A stretch of 20,525 nucleotides of DNA from the NCBI GenBank assembly GCA_035716025.1, contig DASTKH010000058.1, forward strand, positions 1 through 20,525, given 5' to 3'. This DNA comes from JADGHE01 sp035716025 (GTDB lineage: Bacteria > Pseudomonadota > Alphaproteobacteria > Rhizobiales > Xanthobacteraceae). The translations under genes and the position numbers were made by a program. Shown in pieces: positions 1-7,338 of the stretch. Under the pieces are notes generated by a model. That model worked only from the letters and a program-made list of their open reading frames with translations, had not been told where the DNA came from and ran no database searches. Numbering within the stretch: the stretch's first letter is position 1; each line of letters starts with the position of its first letter.

Positions 1-442
1 ACTGACCCAAGGATTGCCGCCGGCGCTGATGGTGCCGATCGGACCGGCCTTCTATCCGCGGGTCGTGCTCTCGATCATGGCGATTCTGAGCGCCATCCTC
101 GTCGTCAGCGACCTTCTCGCCGGGCGGGCCTCTGCTGCACGGTCGGCCGCCGCGGCGGCCGCCTCCTCTGCCGACGCGCCGCAGGCTCGGCCAAATTACC
201 CACTCGTCCTCGCGACCTTCGTGGCGTTCGGCCTCTATGTCCTGCTGCTGCCGAAGCTCGGCTTTCTCATCGCGACGACGCTGTTCGTCGGCGCCCTGCA
301 GATTCTCCTGGAGCGGCCTCGATCATGGGCGCGCTGGGCGCGCGTCATCCTCGTCGCGCTCGGCACCGCGCTTGCCTGCCACCTGATCTTCGAGAGCTAT
401 CTTTTGGTGCTGCTGCCGCGCGGCGACTGGAGCGGAATGTGA
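1..442 (+). CDS. tctB: TctB-family small membrane subunit of a tripartite tricarboxylate transporter (5' end outside window)
   Basis: The reading frame is open from the first full codon (base 2), so the gene begins upstream of the window. The visible part opens with IGPAFYPRVV, a motif typical of the N-terminal half of TctB proteins. A first hydrophobic segment follows it, then an alanine-rich polar linker, then hydrophobic segments around PLVLATFVAFGLYVLLL, GFLIATTLFVGALQ and VILVALGTALACHLIF. TctB is the small, poorly conserved inner-membrane subunit that works with TctA and a periplasmic TctC binding protein to import carboxylates. The tctA gene starts 46 bases downstream on the same strand. 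A tctC for this system is not in the window and may lie upstream. The family is fairly certain from motif and context; the substrate is unknown. Confidence 0.85.
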   Translation, partial: LTQGLPPALMVPIGPAFYPRVVLSIMAILSAILVVSDLLAGRASAARSAAAAAASSADAPQARPNYPLVLATFVAFGLYVLLLPKLGFLIATTLFVGALQILLERPRSWARWARVILVALGTALACHLIFESYLLVLLPRGDWSGM

Positions 443-488
443 TCGCCAAGACGCGGGGCGCGCATCCGTCGCAGCGGGGGGTCGCGCG

Positions 489-2024
489 ATGAACCATTAC
501 GAGCTCCTGCTCCAGCATATCGGCCTCATCCTGCATTCCGCCTATCTCGTACCGCTGATCGCCGGAACCGCAATCGGCGTGATCGGCGGCGCGCTGCCCG
601 GCGTGACCATCACCATGACGGTGATCATGGTTCTGCCGTTCACCTTCGGCCTCGACCCTCTGCAGGGGCTTGCGGCCATGACGGGAGTCTATGTCGGGGG
701 CTCGGCGGGCGGGTCGATCACCGCGAGTCTCATCGGCATTCCGGGCACACCCTCGGCCGTCGCCACGACCTTCGACGGATTCCCGATGACCCGGAAGGGC
801 GAACCCGGCCGCGCCGTCTGGGTCGGCGTTTTCGCCGCGCTGCTCGGCGGCGTGCTGGGCGGCATCTGCCTCATCGAGCTCACCGGCCCGTTCGCCTCGA
901 TCGCGCTCGTGTTCGGCCCGTGGGAGTTCTTCTCGCTGTTCGTGTTCGCGCTGTCGATGGTGGCCGGCCTCGTCGGCAAGTCGGTGACCAAGGGCCTGCT
1001 GTCCGGCGCGATCGGGCTTGCCGTCACGGTCGTGGGTCCCGACCCGATTCTCGGCACGCAACGTCTCACCATGGGGATCCATTTTCTCCAAGGCGGCCTG
1101 CCCTTCCTGCCGGTGCTCATCGGCATTTTCGCTTTCGCGCAGCTCATGCCGGACGTTGAGCAGATCCGGCGCGCCGGCGACGGCCGGCCCGCCGCGCCGC
1201 GGCGCATGAACCTCAATGTCTCGCTGCTCTCGGCGCTCTGGGAGGTGCTGAGCCGCCCCTTCCTGCTGCTCTGGTCGACCCTCATCGGCGTGGTGATCGG
1301 CGTGCTGCCGGCGATTGGCGGCAGCGCCGCCAACATCATGGCCTACGACCAGGCGAAAAAATTCTCGCGGCGTCCGGAGAAGTTCGGCACCGGCATTCCC
1401 GAAGGCATCATCGCCTCGGAATCCTCCAACAATGCCAATGTCGCAGGCTCGCTCATGATGATCATGGCGTTCGGAATCCCCGGCGACGCGGTGACCGCCG
1501 TCATGATGGGTGCGCTCACGATCCACGGCATCCAGCCCGGACCGCTGTTCATTTCACAGCACCCGAAGGAAGCCTACGGCATCTACGCCGCCTATATCGT
1601 CGCGCTGCCGCTGATGGTGCTCGTGATCTGGATCGGCGCGCGCGCCTGGCTGCGCATCATCATGATGCCGAAGTCGATCCTGATCCCGATCGTGCTCGTC
1701 CTCTGCGTCATCGGCGCCTACGCGCTCTCCAACACGATGAACGACGTTTACGTGCTGGCGATGTTCTGCGTCATCGGCTACGCGATGGTGAAGGCGCGCA
1801 TCCCGCTCGCGCCACTCATTCTCGGGGTCGTGCTGGGGGACCAGATCGAAGCCAACCTCATTCGCGCGCTTGCGACGGAGCCGGACGCCTGGCTGTTCCT
1901 GACGCGGCCGATTTCCGGGTTCCTGATCGCGGCCTCGGTCGCCTCCGTCGCCTTCGCGCTGTGGCAGCATCGGCGCGAGCGCGAGCGCGCCGCCGGCCCG
2001 GAGGAGCTGGAGACGGATTTTTGA
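489..2024 (+). CDS. tctA: TctA-family large permease subunit of tripartite tricarboxylate transporter (first system)
   Basis: 511 residues, the usual TctA length of about 500, with many hydrophobic segments. TctA forms the transport channel of TTT systems, which import carboxylates captured by a periplasmic TctC protein. The two-fold internal repeat is visible. The first half has GVIGGALPGV near residues 30-40 and GGSITASLIGIPGTPSA near 77-93. The second half has GVVIGVLPAIGG, the ASESSNNANVAG stretch and GALTIHGIQPGP near 341-352. The ATG follows a run of G residues and lies 46 bases after tctB, so the two are probably one operon. The C-terminal tail is charged (RRERERAAG). It shares only scattered motifs with the second TctA at 5051-6562 and so belongs to another subfamily. 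The substrate cannot be read from the sequence. Confidence 0.93.
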   Translation: MNHYELLLQHIGLILHSAYLVPLIAGTAIGVIGGALPGVTITMTVIMVLPFTFGLDPLQGLAAMTGVYVGGSAGGSITASLIGIPGTPSAVATTFDGFPMTRKGEPGRAVWVGVFAALLGGVLGGICLIELTGPFASIALVFGPWEFFSLFVFALSMVAGLVGKSVTKGLLSGAIGLAVTVVGPDPILGTQRLTMGIHFLQGGLPFLPVLIGIFAFAQLMPDVEQIRRAGDGRPAAPRRMNLNVSLLSALWEVLSRPFLLLWSTLIGVVIGVLPAIGGSAANIMAYDQAKKFSRRPEKFGTGIPEGIIASESSNNANVAGSLMMIMAFGIPGDAVTAVMMGALTIHGIQPGPLFISQHPKEAYGIYAAYIVALPLMVLVIWIGARAWLRIIMMPKSILIPIVLVLCVIGAYALSNTMNDVYVLAMFCVIGYAMVKARIPLAPLILGVVLGDQIEANLIRALATEPDAWLFLTRPISGFLIAASVASVAFALWQHRRERERAAGPEELETDF

Positions 2025-2464
2025 ACGTTCCGCTGCTGCAGACGCAGGGGGCCGAGCGCAGCGGCGCCGGGCCGAAGCAAAGCCCACGCGATGTTCTTGG
2101 CTGCAACCGCGGGTACGGCGTGCGGCGTCCGCCCGCCCCGCTTTGCGGCCGCCAAGTCAACCAAAACCCCACGTCTGCGATGCACCGCCGCCCGAGGCTT
2201 CTCCTGCGGCATTGCGTGGGGGGAAGCGCGCTGGAAGCAGGCAAGCCCGCCACGATCGGTGGCCGATGCGGCCCCTTTGCGGTTTCTTCCGCACAGGGGC
2301 GCGGCCTCCCCCGCCGCCCCTGCCGTCCGAGGATTGCGCAAGCCGCCGGGCGGTGCCGCAAGAGGCTGCGCGCACTTCCCGCTTGCGCCGGCCCGGAGGG
2401 CGGCTAGGAATGGCGCAAGAGCACGGGCCCCTCGCCCGCCCCGCCTGCCAACCAAGGAGACCTC
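2025..2464. other. 440-base intergenic stretch with a strong hairpin
   Basis: There is no convincing gene between tctA and the aspartate dehydrogenase homologue. Open frames here have arginine- and proline-rich translations with no recognisable motif and look like chance frames in GC-rich DNA. The stretch holds a 12-base-pair imperfect hairpin at 2271-2300 and, at its end, the AAGGAGA ribosome binding site (2454-2460) of the next gene. A promoter for the downstream enzyme genes could lie here, but I see no clear -35/-10 pair. Confidence 0.5.
2271..2300. other. Imperfect hairpin, 12-bp arms, 6-base loop
   Basis: GCCCCTTTGCGG at 2271-2282 pairs with CCGCACAGGGGC at 2289-2300 with a single mismatch around the loop TTTCTT. 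No T-tract follows on either strand, so it is not a standard intrinsic terminator. It could stabilise or attenuate a read-through transcript from tctA, or be a protein binding site. This is structure by eye only. Confidence 0.45.
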
Positions 2465-3277
2465 ATGCCGGCGCCGTTGCGCATTGGACTGGCCGGCTTC
2501 GGCGCCGTCTGCCGCGAAGTCGCGCTGCGGCTCGAAGCCGGAATTCCCGGACTTATGCTCGCCGCGGTTGCCGTGCGCGACGTCGAGAAGGCGCAAAGGC
2601 ACCTTCCGCGACTCGGCTCCGCGATTCCCGTCCTGCCCCTGGCCGCGCTCGCCGAGCGCTGTGACGTCGTGGTGGAGGGCCTGCCGAAGGAGGCTTTCCT
2701 TGCCGTGGCGCGCGCGACCGTCGAGGCCGGCCGCATGTTCATGCCGCTCAGCGTCGGCCAACTGCTGGACCACTGGGACCTCGTCGCACGGGCGCGGGAA
2801 ACCGGCGCCCGCATCCTCGTCCCCACCGGCGCGCTGATCGGGCTCGACGCCGTGCGGGCCGCAGCCGAGGGAGACATCCGCTCCGTCACGATGGTGAGCC
2901 GAAAGCCGCCGGCGGGGCTCGAGGGCGCGCCCTATTTGCGCGAGCGGGGCCTTTCCGTGCTCGGCCTTAAGGAGCCGATGAAGGTGTTCGACGGTTCCGC
3001 GCGCGAAGGCGCGCGCGGCTTTCCCGCAAACCTGAACGTCGCGGCGGCGCTGAGCCTCGCCGGAATCGGGCCGGACCGCACCCGGCTTGAAATCTGGGCG
3101 GACCCGACGGTCGAACGTAACACGCATCGCATCGAGGTCGATGCCGACACCGCGCGATTCTCGATGACCATCGAGAACGTCCCGTCGCCGGACAATCCGC
3201 GCACCGGCCGCATCACGGCGCTGAGCGCGGTCGCGGCCCTGCGCGGGCTCGTGTCCACCCTGAAGGTGGGGACCTGA
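2465..3277 (+). CDS. nadX: Aspartate dehydrogenase family protein (NadX-type)
   Basis: 270 residues, the normal length for L-aspartate dehydrogenases. That family interconverts L-aspartate and iminoaspartate with NAD(P), either for NAD synthesis or for amino-acid catabolism. An N-terminal Rossmann segment (IGLAGFGAVC, residues 7-16) is followed by the C-terminal catalytic domain. That domain has PTGALIGLDAV (120-130), the signature FPANLNVAAALSLAGIG (186-202), EIWADP (209-214), THRIEV with the likely catalytic His221, and the end motif NPRTGRITALSAVAAL. The third glycine of the dinucleotide motif is replaced by Cys16. The ATG is fixed by AAGGAGA four bases upstream. It stands before two CoA-transferase-like genes and between two carboxylate transporters, which favours a catabolic role over NAD synthesis (inference). 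The true substrate may be an amino- or imino-dicarboxylate other than aspartate. Confidence 0.85.
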   Translation: MPAPLRIGLAGFGAVCREVALRLEAGIPGLMLAAVAVRDVEKAQRHLPRLGSAIPVLPLAALAERCDVVVEGLPKEAFLAVARATVEAGRMFMPLSVGQLLDHWDLVARARETGARILVPTGALIGLDAVRAAAEGDIRSVTMVSRKPPAGLEGAPYLRERGLSVLGLKEPMKVFDGSAREGARGFPANLNVAAALSLAGIGPDRTRLEIWADPTVERNTHRIEVDADTARFSMTIENVPSPDNPRTGRITALSAVAALRGLVSTLKVGT

Positions 3278-3423
3278 GGGCGCATCGGCTTGGGAGGGCG
3301 CACGCGCGAATCGCACACCGTCCGCCCCCAGGCGCGAGGGTTGCCATTCCCGGAAGAACGGGCGTATGGATTTGCGCCGCGTGCCGCGAAGACGGCCTGC
3401 GCGGCCGCATGAGGGGTGACGTC

Positions 3424-4242
3424 ATGCCCACCATCGCCCGGACGGTCGACGAGGCGCTTGCCCCGATCACGGACGGCGCGGTGCTGCTCGTGCCGCGCGA
3501 GAGCACCGGCGTGCCGATGGAGGCAACGCGGGCGCTGATCCGGCGCGGCGTGAAACGGCTGCATCTCGTGGCTTTGCCGACCTCCAGCCTGCAGGCCGAG
3601 ATGCTGATCGGCGCGGGGGCGATCGAAACGCTCGAGACTTCGGCGGTGAGCCTCAACGAGCATGGACCCGCGCCGCGCTTTTCCGCCGCCGCGCGCGACG
3701 GCACGATCCGCATCAAGGACGCCACCTGCCCGGCCCTGCATGCGTCCGTCCAGGCGGCCGAGCGCGGCGTGCCGTTCATGCCGCTACGCGGCATTCTCGG
3801 TTCGGACCTGCTCGCCCGCCGGCCCGACTGGAAGGTGATCGACAACCCCTTCGGCGCCGACGATCCGATCGTGCTGCTGCCGGCGATTCACGCGGACGTG
3901 GCGCTGTTCCACGCCCCGATGGCCGACCGCTTCGGCAATGTCTGGATCGGGCGCCAGCGCGAACTCGCCACCATGGCGCATGCCGCGAAGAAGACGGTGG
4001 TGACGGTCGAAAGGATCGTCGATGAGAACCTGTTCGACGACCCCGTCGCCGCTGCTGGCGCCCTCGCCGGCTTCTATGTCGAGAGCATCGCGGTCGCGCC
4101 GCGCGGCGCCTGGCCGCTGCCGCTGCCCGACCATTACCCGGCCGACGATGAACATCTTGCCGAATATGCGCGGCTTGCCGCGACCGCGGAGGGATTTGCG
4201 GCTTATCTCGATCGATACGTCTACGAGAAGCGCGCGGCGTGA
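3424..4242 (+). CDS. CoA-transferase family protein, alpha subunit (GctA/IpdA-like)
   Basis: 272 residues from the ATG at 3424, which has GAGGGG about eight bases upstream. An in-frame ATG at 3409 lacks a ribosome binding site. The fold family is the type I CoA transferases, alpha half (glutaconate CoA-transferase A, IpdA). Visible motifs are LHLVALPTSS and the GAGAIETL segment (44-70), GVPFMPLRGILGSDL (115-129), DDPIVLLPAIHADVALFHA (146-164), ADRFGNVWIG (167-176) and KTVVTVERIV (190-199). Such subunits pair with a beta subunit to move CoA between acids or, in IpdAB, to open a ring by hydrolysis. The beta gene overlaps its stop codon by four bases, so the two are translationally coupled. At the place where IpdA has its catalytic glutamate I see Cys102 (by-eye alignment). 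Family certain, reaction unknown. Confidence 0.85.
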   Translation: MPTIARTVDEALAPITDGAVLLVPRESTGVPMEATRALIRRGVKRLHLVALPTSSLQAEMLIGAGAIETLETSAVSLNEHGPAPRFSAAARDGTIRIKDATCPALHASVQAAERGVPFMPLRGILGSDLLARRPDWKVIDNPFGADDPIVLLPAIHADVALFHAPMADRFGNVWIGRQRELATMAHAAKKTVVTVERIVDENLFDDPVAAAGALAGFYVESIAVAPRGAWPLPLPDHYPADDEHLAEYARLAATAEGFAAYLDRYVYEKRAA

Positions 4243-5015
4243 ACGGCGAACCCGAATTGGCGACGCAACGGCCGTGTTCCGACGAGGAACTGCTGGCCGA
4301 CGTGATCGCGCGGCTGATCGGCGAGGTGCGGCACGTCGCCGTCGGCAATGCCTCGCCGATTCCCGCAACCGCCGCCCTGCTCGCGCGCGAACGCGGCGGC
4401 GGCACGCCCTATGTCTCGCTCCTGCAGAGCCGCAAGCATAATTTTTTCACCGACGGCGGACGCGAACTGTTCGACTGCGCCGCGCAGGGACGCATCGACG
4501 TGTTCTTCCTCTCCGGCGGGCAGATCGACGGCGCGGGCAACGTCAATCTCGTCGAGGTCCGCGAGGGCGATCGACCGAAAGTGCGCTTTCCCGGCTCGTT
4601 CGGCTCCGCCCATCTCTATTTCGTCGTCCCGAAGGTGATCCTGTTCCGCACCGAGCATTCGCGGCGCACGCTCGTGCCGCGGGTGGATTTCATCAGCGCG
4701 CCGGGCACCTCTCCCGCGAACGTCTATCGTCCCGGCGGACCGATCGCGCTCGTGACCAATCGCTGCGTCTTTTCCTTCGATCGCGACCGAGGCGGTTTCC
4801 GGCTCGAAAGCGTGCATCCGGGCCATACCGTCGCGGAGGTGCGCGAACAGACGGGCTTTGCCTTCGCGTGCCCCGAAGACGTGCCGGTCACGCCCTCGCC
4901 CTCGGCGGAGACGCTCGCGCTGATGCGCGGGCCAGTGGCGCGCCAGCTCGCGGAGGTCTATCCCCAGTTCGCCGCCCGCGTCTTCGGCGTCTCGCGCGCG
5001 GCTTTCACGCAATAA
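4239..5015 (+). CDS. CoA-transferase family protein, beta subunit (GctB/IpdB-like)
   Basis: 258 residues starting at GTG, which overlaps the stop of the alpha gene as GTGA. Family motifs of the beta half are VAVGNASPIPATAALLA (33-49), SGGQIDGAGNVNLVEV (92-107), KVRFPGSFGSAHL (114-126), VDFISAPGTS (149-158), and RLESVHPGHTVAEVREQTGF (188-207). The last resembles the HPG...V...T.F end motif of IpdB and GctB. Glutaconate CoA-transferase uses a glutamate in its VESG motif. Here the matching stretch is VSLLQSRK (59-66), with no glutamate. The gene is the last of the + strand cassette and converges on the second tctA with only 35 bases between stop codons. It should form a heteromer with the alpha subunit in the cytoplasm and act on a CoA thioester. 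Whether it transfers CoA or hydrolyses is open. Confidence 0.85.
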   Translation: MNGEPELATQRPCSDEELLADVIARLIGEVRHVAVGNASPIPATAALLARERGGGTPYVSLLQSRKHNFFTDGGRELFDCAAQGRIDVFFLSGGQIDGAGNVNLVEVREGDRPKVRFPGSFGSAHLYFVVPKVILFRTEHSRRTLVPRVDFISAPGTSPANVYRPGGPIALVTNRCVFSFDRDRGGFRLESVHPGHTVAEVREQTGFAFACPEDVPVTPSPSAETLALMRGPVARQLAEVYPQFAARVFGVSRAAFTQ

Positions 5016-5050
5016 TCCGGCACGGCCGCCGAGCGCGGATCGCCGCCGCG

Positions 5051-6562
5051 CTACAACGCCTCCTCCTGGAAGGCTTCTTCCCGCTTCGAGCGGATCGCCG
5101 GCAATGCGACGAGCAGCAGCAGCGCCACGGCGGCGATGAGAAGACCCAGGCTGATCGGCCGTTCGACGAAGATCATCGGATCGCCCGAGGAAATCCGCAT
5201 CGCGCGGCGCAGATTTTCCTCCATCAGCGGCCCCAGCACGAAGCCGAGCAGCATGGGAGCCGGCTCGCAGCGCAGGCGGATGAACACATAGCCCATCACG
5301 CCGAACACCGCCGTCATCAGCACTTCGTTCGGGTTGTTGTTCGTCGTGTAGACGCCGATGGCGCAAAACATCAGGATGCCGAGATAGAGCAGCCGGTAGG
5401 GAACGCGCAGCAGCTGCACCCACAGGCCGATCATCGGCAGGTTGATGATGACCAGCATCAGATTGCCGATCCACATCGAGGCAATGAGGCCCCAGAAGAG
5501 CGTCGGCCGCTCGTTCATGACCTGCGGGCCCGGCTGGATGCCGTGGATCGTGAGCGCGCCCACCATCAGCGCCATCACGGCGTTGCCCGGAATGCCGAGC
5601 GTGAGCATCGGGATGAAGGACGTCTGCGCGCCGGCATTGTTGGCCGATTCCGGCGCCGCCACGCCCTCGATTGCGCCCTTGCCGAAGCGGCTCGGATCCT
5701 TTGCGCTCTTCTTCTCGAGCGCATAGGCGGCAAAGGAGCTGAGCGTCGCCCCGCCGCCCGGCAGGATGCCGAGAAGCGAGCCGAGCGCCGTGCCGCGTAG
5801 CACGGCCGGCCAGGCGCGCCGGAAATCCTCGCGCGAGGGCCACAGATCGCGGAGATTTTGGGTGATGACAATGCGGCCGCGCTCCGGCTGAAGCAGATTG
5901 GCGATCACCTCGCCGATGCCGAACACCCCGATCGCGAGCGGCACGAAGCCGATGCCGTCGATCAGCATGGTGGTGCCGAAGGTGAAGCGTGTGCCGCCGG
6001 TGTTGCCGTCCGTCCCGACCATGCCGAGCACGAGGCCGAGAATGATCATCGCCACGGCCTTGATGACGGAGCCGTGCGCCAGGACCACGGCGGCGATGAG
6101 GCCGAGCACGAGCAGCGAGAAATATTCCGGCGCACCGAAGGAGAGGCCGACCTTGGCGAGCGGAGGCGCCGCAGCCGCGATGATTGCCGTGGAGACGGTT
6201 CCGGCGAAGAGCGAGCCGAGCGCCGCGACGGCGAGCGCCGGGCCGGCGCGTCCCTGCCGCGCCATCTGGTGGCCGTCGATGCAGGTGACGACGGCCGAGG
6301 TTTCACCCGGCATGTTGACGAGAATCGACGTCGTGGAGCCGCCATACTGGGCACCATAGAAGATGCCGGCCAGCATGATGAGGCCGGACACGGGGTCGAG
6401 ATAGAAGGTGAGCGGCAGAAGAATCGCCACGGTCGGCACCGGGCCGATGCCGGGCAAAACGCCGACCAGCGAGCCCACAAGGCAACCGAGCAGTGCGAAA
6501 CCGAGATTGGCCGGCGTCAGCGCGACCGAGAACCCGATCGCGAGGTGATTGAAAATTTCCAC
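5051..6562 (-). CDS. tctA: TctA-family large permease subunit of tripartite tricarboxylate transporter (second system)
   Basis: 503 residues read on the minus strand from a GTG at 6562-6560. The start is fixed by a full GGAGGT five bases upstream. TctA hallmarks are GSLVGVLPGIGPVPTVAILL in the first half, YGGSTTSILVNMPGETSAV, then LLGILPGGGATLSSF, APESANNAGAQTSF and LGIPGNAVMALMVGALTIHG in the second. This is the classical TctA type with GIGP and PGGGA. The C-terminal tail is short and charged. It is the third gene of a tctC-tctB-tctA operon; the tctB stop is one base before its start codon, so translation is probably coupled. It points towards the CoA-transferase genes and the first TTT. The substrate is unknown; carboxylate import is inferred from the family. 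Confidence 0.94.
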   Translation of the reverse strand: MEIFNHLAIGFSVALTPANLGFALLGCLVGSLVGVLPGIGPVPTVAILLPLTFYLDPVSGLIMLAGIFYGAQYGGSTTSILVNMPGETSAVVTCIDGHQMARQGRAGPALAVAALGSLFAGTVSTAIIAAAAPPLAKVGLSFGAPEYFSLLVLGLIAAVVLAHGSVIKAVAMIILGLVLGMVGTDGNTGGTRFTFGTTMLIDGIGFVPLAIGVFGIGEVIANLLQPERGRIVITQNLRDLWPSREDFRRAWPAVLRGTALGSLLGILPGGGATLSSFAAYALEKKSAKDPSRFGKGAIEGVAAPESANNAGAQTSFIPMLTLGIPGNAVMALMVGALTIHGIQPGPQVMNERPTLFWGLIASMWIGNLMLVIINLPMIGLWVQLLRVPYRLLYLGILMFCAIGVYTTNNNPNEVLMTAVFGVMGYVFIRLRCEPAPMLLGFVLGPLMEENLRRAMRISSGDPMIFVERPISLGLLIAAVALLLLVALPAIRSKREEAFQEEAL

Positions 6563-6563
6563 G

Positions 6564-7064
6564 TCAACCTCCCGGCCAAACCGGAATGACGAGCCCGAGC
6601 GCCCACACGAAGATCACCCAGACGAAGAAGACGAGCGCCACCGCCGAGATCACGACCTCGTGCCAGCGCGACTCGCGATTGGCTATCCCGCCCACCAGGA
6701 TCATCAGAACGCCGGCGATGACGATGCCGAGACGATCGATCGTGAGGGCGAAAAGAAGCTGCGAGGCCGGAATCAGGACCAGAGGGCGCCATTGCAGCGG
6801 GGGATCGTCGGCTCCCTCCTCGCCGCTCCCTTGGAGGCCGAGCACCATCACCACCAGGCCGAGACCGAACAGGATCCAGAGAAAGAGCCGCGGCACGTAG
6901 CCGGTGCCCATCCGCACCGCCGTGCCGATCGGATAATCCCAGGACACGGCCAGGCCGAGCACGGCGATGCCCATGAACATGAGCCCGGCCAGAACGTCCG
7001 GTCGAAACAGGACACTGGGCCGCGAACTGCGCGCGGACGACGCGTCTGAACGATGTGAACTCAT
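6564..7064 (-). CDS. tctB: TctB-family small membrane subunit (second system)
   Basis: 166 residues from the ATG at 7064; a TTG thirty bases further upstream is possible but less likely. A polar serine-rich N terminus is followed by hydrophobic segments at LAGLMFMGIAVLGLAVSW, LFLWILFGLGLVVMVLGL, LVLIPASQLLFALTI running into IVIAGVLMILVGGIA, and a long C-terminal stretch VVISAVALVFFVWVIFVWAL. The order and the motif GTGYVPRLFLWIL match the TctB family (GxGxFPxxl). This subunit supports the TctA channel. Its stop codon overlaps the spacer of the tctA start, which shows tight coupling. The gene lies 274 bases after tctC on the same strand. Confidence 0.88.
   Translation of the reverse strand: MSSHRSDASSARSSRPSVLFRPDVLAGLMFMGIAVLGLAVSWDYPIGTAVRMGTGYVPRLFLWILFGLGLVVMVLGLQGSGEEGADDPPLQWRPLVLIPASQLLFALTIDRLGIVIAGVLMILVGGIANRESRWHEVVISAVALVFFVWVIFVWALGLVIPVWPGG
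6567..6572 (-). promoter_or_regulatory. Consensus ribosome binding site GGAGGT of second tctA
   Basis: On the minus strand GGAGGT is followed by TGAC and the GTG start at 6562. It lies inside the last codons of tctB, whose stop at 6566-6564 sits in the spacer. This decides for the non-ATG start. Confidence 0.8.
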
Positions 7065-7338
7065 GGATTGCCCACGATGAACCTGACGCTCCAAACCGGC
7101 ACGGGAAGAAGGCGTGCAGGTGGCCTGGATGCGCGCTGCCCCGATCTCCGCCGTGTTGGTCCGGCGTTGGCGGCAGCGTCGACGCCGCCGCGTCGACGGC
7201 TATAACGTCGCGGCGCGAAATGTCCAACCAAAATCCGTGCGCAGGGCGGATCGCCCCGCACGCGGCGCCGTCCGCGATGCGGCCCGTCCCAAGTGCCGGC
7301 CGCGGTAGCGGCCGACGCCGGTGCCTGTGAGCGAAACC
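7065..7338. other. Gap between second tctC and tctB, with a hairpin
   Basis: 274 bases with no gene. The gap is unusually long for an operon whose last two genes are coupled. It contains a perfect GC-rich hairpin just after tctC (7297-7314) and two copies of GCGTCGAC near 7177-7198. It may let tctC be made in excess over the membrane subunits, which is common for binding-protein transporters (inference). Confidence 0.4.
7297..7314. other. Perfect 7-bp hairpin 25 bases after tctC
   Basis: CGGCCGC and GCGGCCG flank a GGTA loop (TACC on the minus strand). No T-run follows, so it is a possible mRNA-stabilising or partial-termination stem rather than a standard terminator. Confidence 0.35.

Noticed and set aside
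345..1526. A 393-codon open frame on the minus strand
   Set aside because: It is antisense to tctA and its composition is His/Arg/Asp-rich and non-protein-like.
2091..2837. A 248-codon open frame across the tctA-nadX gap
   Set aside because: It runs through the nadX gene in another frame, has a Pro/Arg/Ala-rich translation and no ribosome binding site.
1343..5726. Two similar short peptides (GPGWMPWIVSAP...) at 1343-1552 (-) and 5442-5726 (+), looking like a conserved small-protein family
   Set aside because: Both are the antisense frames of the same conserved TctA motif (GALTIHGIQPGP and its flank) in the two tctA genes, so their similarity is inherited from the sense proteins.
4221..5843. 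A 540-codon open frame on the minus strand
   Set aside because: It is a shifted frame of the second tctA continued antisense through the CoA-transferase beta gene. No motif is seen.
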